Below, piece by piece: positions 11,107-23,400 of a stretch of 64,000 bases of DNA; positions within the stretch are counted from its first letter, which is position 1; the number at the start of each line of letters is the position of its first letter. Below the pieces are notes generated by a model. The model had not been told where the DNA came from. It was given only the letters and a program-made list of their open reading frames with translations, and did no database searches. Location of the stretch: positions 44,024 to 108,023 of the forward strand of contig CAJJDP010000084.1 of assembly GCA_905182995.1 (NCBI GenBank), written 5' to 3'. The stretch comes from Paramecium octaurelia (taxonomy: Eukaryota > Ciliophora > Oligohymenophorea > Peniculida > Parameciidae). A program made the position numbers and the translations under genes.

Positions 11107-12190
11107 TCAATTTCTGTTCACAAAATTCTAAATTGACAAGATATAAGTACCCTTTTGATTTTTGGTCCATTAATTATTTGATTAAACTTTTAAACTTCTT
11201 TCATAATAAATCAGAGCTTCTTAGTATTTCTACTAATCTTGTAAGCAGATTCCTGAATATAAAATCAACACATACCAAGACTATCAAGACTAACTGTGTG
11301 GTTAGGATTGAGCTAAATAGCTTAATGGAGAATTTTTTCAGATTTATCAAATTACTTCAATAATCTTAAACAATCACCTATTAATGTAAGGATGATCAAA
11401 TCTACCTTTAATACATAAGGAAACAACATGTTTTGGATCAATAGCTAATGCTTTGTCCAACCAAGTGATTGCATCCTCGTATTTATTTAACATCCTTAAA
11501 CAACTCCCTATTATAATTATACTCTTATTAAAACCTTTATAAAGTAAAGATTCCTAATTACTAGGATTTATTACAATTGACTTATCGAAATATGTTAAAG
11601 CCTCATTATAATTCAAATCCGAATATAATTTCTTACCTAAAGAATTAAATGTTTATGTTACCTTAATTGCATAGATCTTCAGCTCGTTAAATATTATTTT
11701 CATCAATTTAATAATAATTAAATGATGATAATTACAATTATTCATATAAATTATTAAATGCATGATTTAATTTCTTTATCTATTCCTAAATGATTTTTGA
11801 AATTGATTATTTATATTCCATTAATTTAATAGTTGAATTCAAATAATCATTAATTTAGTAAGAATTCATATTCACAAGCCTTTCTTTAACTAATGAATAT
11901 TTATTTCTAATTCCTTTAGTTAACTAAGAGAATGATTGATTCAGAGTTTCTACACATTTGTTAAGATCATCAATCAAATTGTCACACTCTTTATTGTTAC
12001 TTTCAATAAATGGAATCAAACTGTTAACTTTTTTAACATCATCAGAATGAGTATGATGAATTCCCTTTTTAAAACAATCAAAACAATTTAATCAAAATCC
12101 TGTACAAAATTCATGATAACAAATAAAATCAATCTCTTCCTTATGGTTATCTTCTTAACATTTTAACTTCAAACTTGCTTATTAAATCAT
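11107..12190 (-). pseudogene. B-box / coiled-coil / TPR protein with one nonsense codon
   Basis: Reads from ATG 12190-12188 to TGA 11107-11109. Four introns (11637-11661, 11508-11534, 11378-11405, 11253-11275) leave 981 nt, an exact multiple of three (326 residues). The N-terminus has a zinc-binding B-box pattern: ICYHEFC, then LNCFDCFKKGIHHTHSDD. A charged helical region of about 130 residues follows, then four TPRs with one intron per repeat. The only defect is an in-frame TGA at codon 33 (12094-12092), inside the B-box, where a Trp or Cys codon would fit. The copy at 13413-13656 has the same TGA. Family members are presumed scaffolds; that is inference. Confidence 0.75.
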
Positions 12191-12949
12191 TTTTATATTT
12201 TATATTAAATGTATAATCATTCTTAACCTCGTATTTCTATTATCCTAATTCTATTAAATTACTTCACATTAAATATTAATTTACTTAAAAACAATTCAAC
12301 AAATTCACTTCTTCAACGAAATTTCAAACCTAATAATCTCTTTTTCAGGTATGGTATTATTAATCCATTATTTATTAATTATTTACATTTATTCTGATTA
12401 TGTATTTAAAATCATATACTTGATTCATCTTCACTTGGTTAAAAACTAAAAATAATTAGTATTTTTGCATAAGTCATTTCAATTTCAATTTTTAGATTTA
12501 TAACCTCTAAGAATTAAAGGAATTTATTTAATTTACAGTGATTATTAATGAATATGAGATTAATAATTTATCTATGAGTAAGAAGTATCTTTTCTAGAGA
12601 ATTTTAAATAGTACTTTTCTAAACTTATCATTATTCAAGAGAGCATAATGTATCGATTATGAAAATAATTTTGTTTCGTTATGATCTATAAGAGGGATTT
12701 GTAACAATATTTTATCTAAACTGACAAGCATTAAATATTTTATGACTCAAATAGTTATATAAGATTAATTTTTAAAAGGTTTGTTTTTAATGACATAAGT
12801 GCTATTTGATTTAGAATATTCTGATTATAATTTTGATTAATTATCAAATTCAAGATTCTTGATGAGAAATTTCCCCATTCAATTGTCAAGGTAATGTAGC
12901 CAAGATTTTTGAATCAAAAAGTTAATCCTAATTTTTAAAATTCCATTTT

Positions 12950-13407
12950 CATTAAATATATTATTGTTTAAAATTAAGTCGATGCCTTTTTGTTTTTTTA
13001 GAGATGATCCTATCAATATAATGGCAGAAAAAGCTTCAATGACCACGTGAGTCCAAAAGCTTTACAAATAAATAATTTTTTGGGTATAACTAAGACTTTA
13101 ATATCAACGAAACAGGATTAATCATTTAAACTTAGATTAATTTCCTTGTTTTTTACTTCTAAACTGAATATGCTATTACTACTTATTGCGGTATCCAACA
13201 CAATGACATCTAAATTACTAACTATTATAATGTTCATTAAGCTTGTAATAATTTCTACATCCAAATAATTTAAATGTGTGATTGAATTTAATTGTTGGCA
13301 TCATTTAGACAAATTAAATTTGATGAATCAAATGTTATTGTAATAAGGAGAGAAAAATTTAGTTAATATTTATTCTCTATTAGTTCGTTAACTTACAAAA
13401 TCCTTTT
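12950..13407 (-). pseudogene. Unrecognised decayed frame, first copy
   Basis: Same sequence as the segment at 14400-14810, with extra indels. Coding-like words on the minus strand include the run from HVVIEAF to IILIGSSLK. Frames shift several times. It lies head to head with the B-box/TPR gene. Confidence 0.35.
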
Positions 13408-13412
13408 NNNNN
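13408..13412. other. Assembly gap (5 N)
   Basis: Five Ns at the junction of the 1.4-kb direct repeat. Other single Ns lie at 4811, 8891, 10507 and 58327. Confidence 0.95.
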
Positions 13413-13656
13413 TTTCTACACATTTGTTAAGATCATCAATCAAATTGTCACACTCTTTATTGTTACTTTCAATAAATGGAATCAAACTGTTAACTTTTTT
13501 AACATCATCAGAATGAGTATGATGAATTCCCTTTTTAAAACAATCAAAACAATTTAATCAAAATCCTGTACAAAATTCATGATAACAAATAAAATCAATC
13601 TCTTCCTTATGGTTATCTTCTTAACATTTTAACTTCAAACTTGCTTATTAAATCAT
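13413..13656 (-). pseudogene. B-box/TPR gene, N-terminal fragment at gap
   Basis: Repeats the first 80 codons of the gene at 11107-12190 (ATG at 13656-13654), with the same in-frame TGA, and is cut by the N gap. Probably the other allele or contig end. Confidence 0.7.
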
Positions 13657-14399
13657 TTTTATATTTTATATTAAATGTATAATCATTCTTAACCTCGTAT
13701 TTCTATTATCCTAATTCTATTAAATTACTTCACATTAAATATTAATTTACTTAAAAACAATTCAACAAATTCACTTCTTCAACGAAATTTCAAACCTAAT
13801 AATCTCTTTTTCAGGTATGGTATTATTAATCCATTATTTATTAATTATTTACATTTATTCTGATTATGTATTTAAAATCATATACTTGATTCATCTTCAC
13901 TTGGTTAAAAACTAAAAATAATTAGTATTTTTGCATAAGTCATTTCAATTTCAATTTTTAGATTTATAACCTCTAAGAATTAAAGGAATTTATTTAATTT
14001 ACAGTGATTATTAATGAATATGAGATTAATAATTTATCTATGAGTAAGAAGTATCTTTTCTAGAGAATTTTAAATAGTACTTTTCTAAACTTATCATTAT
14101 TCAAGAGAGCATAATGTATCGATTATGAAAATAATTTTGTTTCGTTATGATCTATAAGAGGGATTTGTAACAATATTTTATCTAAACTGACAAGCATTAA
14201 ATATTTTATGACTCAAATAGTTATATAAGATTAATTTTTAAAAAGGTTTGTTTTAAACGATATAAGTGCTATTTGATTTAGAATATTCTGATTATAATTT
14301 TGATTAATTATCAAATTCAAAATTCTTGATTAGAAAATTTCCCCTATCAATTGTCAAGGTAATGTAGCAAATGTTTAAAATTAAGTCGCTGACTTTTTG

Positions 14400-14810
14400 T
14401 TGTTTTAGAGATGAACCCATCCATATAATCGCAGAAAAAGCTTCAATGACCACGTGAGTCCAAAAGCTTACAAATAAATAATATTTTGGGTATAACTAAG
14501 ACTTTAATATCAATGAAACTGGATTATCATTTAAACTTAGATTAAATTTCCTTGTTTTTAACTTCTAAACTGAATATGCTATTACTACTTATTGCGGTAT
14601 CCAACACAAAGACATCAAAATTACTAACTATTATATTATTCATTAAGCTTGTAATAATTTCTACATCCAAATAATTAAAATGTGTGATTGAATTTAATTG
14701 TTGGCATCATTTAGACAAAATTAAATTTGATGAATCAAATTTTATTGTAATAAGGAGAGAAAAATTTAGTTAATATTTATTCTCTATTAGTTCGTTAACT
14801 TACAAAATCC
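14400..14810 (-). pseudogene. Unrecognised decayed frame, second copy
   Basis: Minus-strand coding-like runs such as YLDVEIITSLMNN, FDVFVLDTAISSNSIFSLEV and FWTHVVIEAFSAIIWMGSSL, in changing frames. No family recognised. The end near 14810 is shared with 31880-31990, where it again precedes the large membrane-protein family. Confidence 0.35.
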
Positions 14811-15129
14811 TTTTAGACTGAAAGAGAAGATATTCTGAAAAAAGATTGAATTTTATGATTCTAACATACATTCAACTTGACTACAATAAACTATTCTTAA
14901 AATCATTAAACTAAATTTTCCAAATCCTTAAAAGAAGATTTTTTACTGCTCTATTTTGTTTGAATACACCAATAATTTTTTGAATAATTATTTGAAAATA
15001 TCGCTGTGTTTCTTTTTTTGGTCAGGAAATAATTTATAAGAATTACTTCATTCTCTGTGATCATACAAGACATATTGTATTCTGATTGTTATACAATAAT
15101 AGTTATTACAATTTAGATGTAAACATGTC

Positions 15130-15300
15130 ATATCAAACTTACAGATTATTTTATATTAGAGGGAGATGAAGAAGTTTACTACTAACTCAAACATTTTGAA
15201 AAAGAAATTATATGATAAACATTTATTATTCCTTATAATAGTATGTCTATTTAGATTAAATGTTCAATACATTAAAATAAGATTTGATCTAAATAAATCC
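15130..15300 (+). pseudogene. Fragment of the large membrane-protein family
   Basis: ILEGDEEVYYQLKHFEKEI aligns with ILEGDEEDYYKLEHIDKEI near the N-terminus of the gene at 32106-35936, and the flanking DNA is also similar. The rest of the gene is not recognisable, so this is a decayed or truncated paralogue. Confidence 0.55.
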
Positions 15301-16540
15301 TGATTATCAAAAAGAAGGGGTAGAATAACCTAAATCACTTTATGTTTGATTCGGCTACAGCAATATACATTAATGAGATGATGATACCTATTGTCATAAT
15401 TAATTATATCAATTAAGATATGGTTTACAATAGAAGTATTTACACACAGACCTCATTTATTCATAAAATATATATAAAGAAGGTAAATTTAAGGTAGAGA
15501 AATACTTTCTAACTCTTAATCAAGAATTATCTAGGCAGTAATATATTGAATTTCCTTTGAGTTATCATTAATGTTTCAAATATTAATAGGTTTTCGATAT
15601 TTTTGAATGAATAGTTTATTCTATTAGAAGAAAATTGATTTATTATTATTTTATTTATTTTATTATGACGCTTATATTTCCCCATTTTTCTGAATAATAG
15701 GCTCTTATTTTTAGCATTTAGAACGAACAAATTCATCACAATTAAAATTGTAATTTAGCAATTGAACTCTTGTAGTTAATTAATAAATCGATATATTACT
15801 CAAATTGCAAGTTCAATTTGCGGAAGTGATAAAAGTATGTTTATTAATAAGCAAATGATGAAGGTAAAATAAATATGGAATTTTATTATTGTTTTATTTG
15901 GTAGATTAAACATTACAAGAGACTATCCCTCTTTATTATTGACAGGCCAAGTACTTAACTAGTATACTCAATAGTGGTTCAGAAACAAACCATTAATATA
16001 CATCTTATTTATTATGTTGTTGAAAATTTAATTTTATTATGAGAATCTCCTTGCAACATTAATTTTTTTGTGTTCATCATCGCCGAGAAGAACACATTTC
16101 TTTAATACTTTCCATAGGTATAATTTGTGGAATAATATCTTGAAAATCAAGAAATCAATTTTGTATTGTTTAAAAAGTGTAATTTTTCTGGCAAACATCC
16201 TATTGGAGCATTCCTCCAATGCGAATTTATAATTACATATTTTTTAAAGTATATGAATCTTGTATTATATCTATAAATTTAATAATAAACTCTTTTGTTT
16301 TCGATTATTTTAAATTTTAAAAAAGAAACCAATATTTGATTTAAAAACTATGGAATTCCTTTTTAATTTATTTTCCAAACTAAATATACCATTTTAAAGT
16401 TTCCAAAAATAATGTTTTTCTTTCCAACTCTTTAAAATTTTTATTTATATTATATGCATAGATTTACCTTTAATAAAATGGAAAATAGGATCAAATAGTG
16501 CGACTGAGTTATTCCCTATTCCTCTGGAAATGAGTCTCCT
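15301..16540. other. No intact gene
   Basis: AT-rich sequence with only chance-length open runs, the longest a minus frame at 16037-16219 (contains CVLLGDDEHKKINVA) that matches nothing I know. Probably decayed continuation of the fragment upstream plus spacer. Confidence 0.4.
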
Positions 16541-16903
16541 ATGAAACAACCAGGTTTTGGTGCTGAAAAGTACATTAATGCAAAACTAACGTTATATACT
16601 AAATACTAAAAATAATAATCCCCTTAAAAATATATTAGAAGCAGATTTGAATTCGAAACCGAAACTGATGAAGAATTCAAGTAAGTTTATGATTGTATCA
16701 GGTTTGAAAAATAAAGGAATGCATTTCAAAGGAAGAAATTAAAATTGAAATATGTGTATAAAGAAGTCATCTCAAATCAATTAATTAAGTTTGATGACCC
16801 ATAAAATACGATGTGGAATAATAAATTAAGGGAAATTATGGATATGAAAAGAAATGACAAGAAGAAATGCTCATTTTTTTCACTCAAAACACTTCAAGAA
16901 TGA
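16541..16903 (+). CDS. Unrecognised protein, probably the 5' part of a broken gene
   Basis: 113 codons with a 21-nt intron at 16681-16701 (GTAAG..CAG) that restores the frame. The product is basic and charged (MKQPGFGAEKYINAK, FEFETETDEEF, KKLKLKYVYKEVI). After the TGA, a frame one base over continues with HKFIEKLKHIISND, next to a run of seven Ts, so a one-base slip probably truncates a longer gene. Upstream, an in-frame leader (M-E-N-R-I-K-Q-C-D) is separated by one TGA. Family unknown. Confidence 0.4.
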
Positions 16904-19200
16904 TAAAGAGTCTAGTGTTATTAATATAGGTAATAGAGAAAATAATGGTATTTTACAAATTATTGTGCATAAATTTATTGAGAAATTGAAACATATAATC
17001 TCTAATGACTCCATACATTAAATATAGTGAGACTTCCAATGAATGATAAAAAAGGTGAGAGGGAATTTCGATATGACGTTGTTTAACATAGAGGCGTGGA
17101 GAAAGAATGATTTTTTTCTGATGCATAAATTAATAATACCGAAAGAGGCGGCAGCTTAAATTGACATAATTATGATATGAGACTTTGAAAAAAAATATGA
17201 AAAAATTCTTTAGTCCAGAAAGATACATGAGACCTAATTCAAAGAAGTGAACACACAATTAGAGATCTAATTAAAGGTGGATCATACACTAATTAGTTAA
17301 TTGGAATTTAGGAATACCTTTTAGATTTAAGAGAATAATCAGGAGTAAGGAATAATTAAATATCCAATTTCTTTCCTCATTCAGGAGAGAAAATAGATAG
17401 TGGGAGTTAAAATTATGATCCATCTGCTCGCCTTAAATGCTAAAGGTGGGGAAATAGATCCTTCAGGGATTGGAATAGAGATGCTCTCTGTTTTGTGGCT
17501 CATTGATTGAACAACACAAATTAAAAAACCTTTTTCAAATAATTATTTAAAATCCTGTAAATAGTTCTTGGGAAAAAATCTTAAATGGTTGAACTGAAAT
17601 TAGCTCCATTAGGTAACATTTCATATGAACATTTAAAAATCATGATTTTCCTTCGTTTTGGAGTAAGGAAGGGTAGTATATATCCATAAAAAGGTTTCTT
17701 TCCTTCTTTGACAACAGAATGCTTTCAAAGTGAGAATATAGCCTAAGGTGTTAAGGGAGCCACTCATCTTATGGAAGGGAACTAAAATATCATATTTTGA
17801 AGACTTAAATAGAAAATCATTATAGAACTGAAGAAGAATATATGACCTCTAATACACTCCATATTAATCAGTCAAGTCAGTTGGTCTTATATTCCATCTA
17901 AGAGATTTGATAATTAAGTGATTGCCCCACACAAGTATTCTTTTTATATAAAAGAACTTTAAATACGGTCTGGGTAAGATTATAAAACTGGTAGAAACAA
18001 AAGTAATTAATAATTTTTTAATTAATCAAGTACCTAAATTTAAGAAATAAACATTGATTAAATGGGGTAATAGGTGTCCTAGATAGTCATTACTACACCG
18101 GAGTGATTCATTAAAAGTGAGAAGGTAATAAAAGATTCTTGCTGTAGATGATATTCGTAATAATGTTTTACCTTAATATAGATAGGAATAGTTAATTTAA
18201 AAATGGATTATTAAAGTGTTCTTACGTTATTACCTGTATGATACATAGTGGGAATAATCAATGAAAACTCAGTTGAAATATTTTTGTCTGCTCACATATA
18301 GGCAAATTATTGTAAAAAATAATAAGTAAGATTGATCAAAGTAAATTACAAACAGATTTTGTATTTGAAGCATTAAGTGAGAATTAATTGGTGCTATTAA
18401 AGGGGTGAAAAAGTATAAATGCTTAGATATTAAGATATGATTGGCACTTGTACAAATAGAGTGATTATCTAATTGGGAGAGTTAATTATCTATAATTTAA
18501 AAAAGGAAAGGAAAATAGCTAGAACTATGTTCGATCAAAGTATCAACATATTAATATAGAGATATTATTTTTTGATAATACCCATTATTATAAATATTCA
18601 TTATTTTCATCTTTAGGGATCTCGGTGTTCCTTCGTATAAATACCATTCTTATTTAGTTTCAGAATAACTTTTATTCCTTTCACATCTGTATAACATTAA
18701 TTCAATATATTAAAGAGAAATTGGTTGCCAAAATAAGTGATAAAATTTAAGAAGGAGAAGATTAGTATCTGAAAAAGTGATGACACACATTTAATTGAGG
18801 CAAAATTTGATTTTATTTAAATGCTAAGGTTAGTCTAAAGAGATGTGAGTTTGAATTGAGGTTAAGGCAGATTAGACTATGTAAGTATCTAATTATAATA
18901 TAGATGTGATTGAATTATGAGATGTTAAAATTTGTTTTATTTATAATACATCATAAATTGCCCCTATTATTTTTCAAGAAATTGATGAATTAAGAAATCA
19001 AAATAAAAACCTTAAACTTAAAGAGAAGGATTCTACTAAAATCATTTTCTTCTCTCTCTATTTATAGGTCTGCTGTTTTGATGAAAATTTACTGAAAAAT
19101 CGATTACTATCGATAAACATTTATTCTTAATTTGATAACTACAGTATGCATTTTTTCAACAAGCGGGGCAAAATTTATAATTTAAATTATTTTTATCATT
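16904..19200 (+). other. Decayed coding sequence, no intact gene
   Basis: Short coding-like runs in shifting plus-strand frames, for example DLIQRSEHTIRDLIKGGSY and QEYLLDLREQSG near 17230-17350, and FQEIDELRNQNKNLKLKEKD near 18975-19035. TGAs and frame changes are frequent. I cannot join these to any family. Confidence 0.35.
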
Positions 19201-19211
19201 AAATAAAACAA

Positions 19212-19625
19212 ATATGTTCAATCATGAAGAAATATTCTATTATATTCTTAAATGGAATTATGAAAAACAAAAAAAAGTACTTATGGCTAATTTTATGATC
19301 AATTACTTAATTAAACTAAAATATTTCAATGACTTTTATGTTCTTAATATAATACTCTTTTGTTACAAAGTGCAATCTTTAATGTATTGAGAATATATAA
19401 GTTATGTAGAGTAAAATTATTTTTCAATATTAGTTTTGATAAAGATAAAATCTATTATGAAGCAACTAAATTTTGTATATCTTATTTTTGTAAATGGTAG
19501 GGATGTGATAATGAATTATAAGGTAAAGATGAAAAGTGTAAAAAGAAAAATTATTTTCTAGAAACTTTTCAAATTAGGTAATAGGCTTGATGTAAACTGT
19601 GGGATGATGTTAAAAATAATAATTT
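19212..19625 (+). pseudogene. Unrecognised broken gene with a Cys-rich stretch
   Basis: An opening frame (MFNHEEIFYYILKWNYEKQ) stops after 57 codons. A second frame carries YYEATKFCISYFCKWQGC and ELQGKDEKCKKKNYF, then meets a TGA followed by CKLWDDVKNN in the same frame. Spacing of Cys suggests a metal-binding or disulfide domain. At least one frameshift and one nonsense codon. Confidence 0.4.
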
Positions 19626-20465
19626 GTGAAAGCTAAAAATGGAAGTTAGTAGCTCATAAAAAGTCTAGAGTCTCTATCATATGAACAATAAGGAAAGTTG
19701 TATAAACTAGCAATTGGATGAAAGAATGGATTATTTAGAAAGTAACCAGTTCCACTTTATTCGGAGTCCAATAAGAGGCGTTGGTAACTTACAGATATGA
19801 TGGCTAAATAGAGTTACAATCCATTCATACTGTGTTACAATACTTAATTACAAAAATTGTAGCCAATTTAAATTGCAATCAGGAATTGCATTGTTCTCCA
19901 CTTATTTATAAAGTATCTTTATTTTAACTATTTACCTTAATTCTTTATATTCATATCAATCAATAATGTGAGAATTTTGAACCAATACAAGTTAAGTCTG
20001 TATTTTTGTTATTTAATTAGCTATAAATTGATATGCAAGGTTATCTTATATTTACTTCAAAATCTCAAAATAACATTTGTATAAGTCTATTGCTTTTATA
20101 ATTTAATTTTGAAAAAAAAACCAATATTCAGTTAATTCAAATAAATCCATGAATTTGAACGAACAAAACAACATTGTTAGTGAGATGCTTAATTACATAA
20201 AAAACCTTCAATTCTTAAATGAATTTATGGATTTACTTTGAAAGATTTCTTTTTTCTTTTTGTAATGGTTCTCTAATTAATAATGAAACAAATAAATAAA
20301 AAATATTTCGGTTTTAAATGTCATAACTAATTGTAAACTCAAAATTCTGTTAAAACAATAGAGCTGCAAGTCTTTCCAAGAAATTAGCTTACTTAATATT
20401 ATCGTTAAAGGTTTTCTAATAAATAAAGGATATTCGCTGTTTAGTTGTATTCTATTTATGATATT
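19626..20465. other. Spacer upstream of the Cys-rich membrane gene
   Basis: Only a 30-codon open frame at about 20149 (MNLNEQNNIVSEML) catches the eye; too short to support. The last 250 bases are the presumed promoter region. Confidence 0.4.
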
Positions 20466-23400
20466 ATGCAAATCTTTAGCTTTTTACTTTCATTAATATT
20501 TATTTATATGTTTATTGAGTTCCTCCTTATTCAATTTTTTGGATTAAATGTTGAAGCCTATTATCTTTAGAATTTTGCTCCTCCAGCAAGTTCTAATGAT
20601 GAAGGTAAATATAAAGTCATTAGCTAGGGTGGTTAATCAAATATCCTTACAATGGTGCCTCTACGCATACGTCTGATTGTGGAGGAAACACAATTTTTGG
20701 AGGATTTCTGATATTTGGATGCTAGACATCTCCATAAACTTCATTAATGAAATATTTCAGCTTGCCACCGCATTACAAAGTTCGTATTGATATCAACTTC
20801 TGGAAGTTTAATATTAAAATATCTTAAGAATTGATGATTGGCAAACAAGCACACAAAAATTTTACATAATCATTGATTAATGGACTCAGGCTTGGTATTT
20901 TACAGATAATACAGGATCAAATTAATGTGGTGGAAGCGGTACAGACTATAGCACTCCATAATATAATGATTTTCCTTAACATACATTGAATTCAATTATT
21001 GTTGAGTTATACTCAGACTGTGATAACACTGTATTTTTTATTTTTAACACCTTAAGAACTTTTGGGGGTTAACTAATTTCTAAATAACATTAAATGAATG
21101 CTACTTAGGATGTCAATTCTGTTTGGATTCAACTGTCGATTGCATCATGTGGAAATTATGGCAATCATTCTTTGAACTATAATATCTTGATGATGGTTTG
21201 GAGGGATGGATTAAAAATAAATTTCCATCTTTTTCTGACTTTACAAATGATAGTAATTTTTGTAACCCTATTATAGTTTAATTGAAGATGCTTGTCTTGC
21301 GTTAAACGGATTCTGCAATAACTCATCTCACCCTTCCAGACCACTCTTCTTTGATTATTCAATTTAGAGTTGAGTATTATACAGCTTTGCCAATAATTGT
21401 AAGAGTTTACATAGATGATGTATACCAATATGGACTCATGAATTATAAAAAACAAGTTGATTATAGAACATCGATAATTGAGAATTCAAAAAATGCAATT
21501 AAATTAGAAATATACTGCCTGGATGGTACAGTAGGTATCCGTGAAGTATAAATAATTCTTCGTGGACCAATAAATTTAATCTCATGTTTGGATGATAATC
21601 TAGTCCCTTTTGATGGTTGCTTTGCTAAATAAGTATCATGTTTAGAAGGTTGTGTATTTTGTGTCAAAGGAGAATGTTTAATGTGTGATACTAGATGGGA
21701 TTATAATTCTGTAAACTAAACTTGTGAATCTTTATGTGGAGATAAGTATATCACAACAAGTGAACAATGCGATGATGGAAATGAAATTCCATTTGATGGT
21801 TGCCATTAATGCAAATTTTCTTGTCCTTTAAACTGTTAAAATTGTAGCTTTGGTAATTGTCAGACATGTAAGTCTGGTTATTATTATTCAAATGGAATAT
21901 GTAACATCAATTATGACAATTTACTTACTTTATCGTCATCTCAAGTTGACTAAAATTAATACCCAAATTATTTTGTCGAAATTGATGTTGCAGTATGTGG
22001 AGATGGGAAAATTTAATAAGATGAAGAATGCGATGATGGGAATAACTTTTCTAATGATGGGTGTTATAATTGCTATTTCTAATGTATTTTAGGTTGTTAG
22101 AAATGCATCTTTGATAAATGCTTGTAATGTAGTCCAACATATGAATTAGTAAACGGAAAATGTTACGAAAAACAAACATAATTCAAATCATTAAGTTGTA
22201 ATAGATTAGATCCAGTAGTTAGTGATAATTTAATATAAGAACTAAGTTAATTTACATGTTGTGACACCGCTGATATCTAATATTATAATATTTGTGATCT
22301 TGAAAGATCAAGAATCAAATATAATAATCTAATAATTGAACTTAGATGTCCCTTATATTGTGAAATCTGTTAACTTGGATAATGTAAATAATGTATGGCT
22401 AACTACTTCCTATTAAAAAACTAATGCATCTCTTAAATTACCAAAGGTGTAATTCTAGTTGAAGATGGAATTCATTTAAGCTAAACCGAAATCGGATGCT
22501 ATAAATGTAAAGATAGTTGTCAGATTTAGTGTCTTTAATGTGTTGATTCCTATTGCTTGCTTTGTATTGATGGTTGGTCACTTATGAATGGTATATGTAA
22601 GTATATTTGTGGAGATAATTAAATAGCTATTTTGTCGGTAGAATAATGTGATACAAATTTAGATTATTGCTTGGATTGTTAATTTGTCTGTCCTGAAAAT
22701 TGTTAATTTTGTGTTAATTTTTAAGATTGTTTGGTTTGCACATTACCTTATATTATTGTAAATTAAGAATGTTAATTACCTTGTATATCAGAATGTAAGA
22801 AATGTAGTAATGGTATTTGTTATGATATATGTCCAAATGGAGAAATGAATATTGATGGTATTTGCTATTCAATTTGTGGTGATGGAATTATATAATAAAA
22901 AGAGTAATGTGATGATGGGAATGACATTTAATTTGATGGTTGTTTCAAATGTCAATATTCGTGTCCTCTATATTGCGAAAATTGTTTTGAAGGAGTTTGT
23001 TATGAGTGCCAGCAATTCTTTAGACTGATACAAAATGCATGTTATGATGATTGTGGCAGTGGAATAAAATCTTACGATGAATAATGTGACGATGGCAACC
23101 TTATTAATGTGGATGGTTGTTCTTCTAATTGCCAGATTGAAATTGATTATAAGTGTTAAGAAAAAGCTTATAGTCATTCTGATTGTCAGTTTGCTGAGTC
23201 TCCTTATATGTTAGTCAAATTCTTTAACCAAACATATAATAAATTTTATATTGAAATATCATTCTCTTAAGCAATATTTTTTAAGGATAATTATGATTTG
23301 GAGTCTCTTTTTGAGTTTAGCATTGATGACACAAATGATGACGAATATTAAATCTAGTTAGAGTCAAACTTTGAACCTGTAATCAATCAAATCTTAAACT

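Larger units (their letters stand above)
11947..14815. repeat. Tandem direct duplication of about 1.4 kb meeting at a 5-N gap
   Basis: 11947-13407 recurs at 13413-14815 after NNNNN. The first 800 bases are nearly identical. From about 12770/14240 on, divergence is higher and includes an indel of roughly 80 bases. As with the duplication at 3190-6425, both ends coincide with the gap, so an unmerged contig overlap is the simplest explanation. Confidence 0.8.

Noticed and set aside
16541-17060. Cyclic-nucleotide-gated potassium channel
   Set aside because: One charged stretch (HKFIEKLKHI) recalled ciliate channels, but no pore (GFG) or S4 pattern was found nearby.
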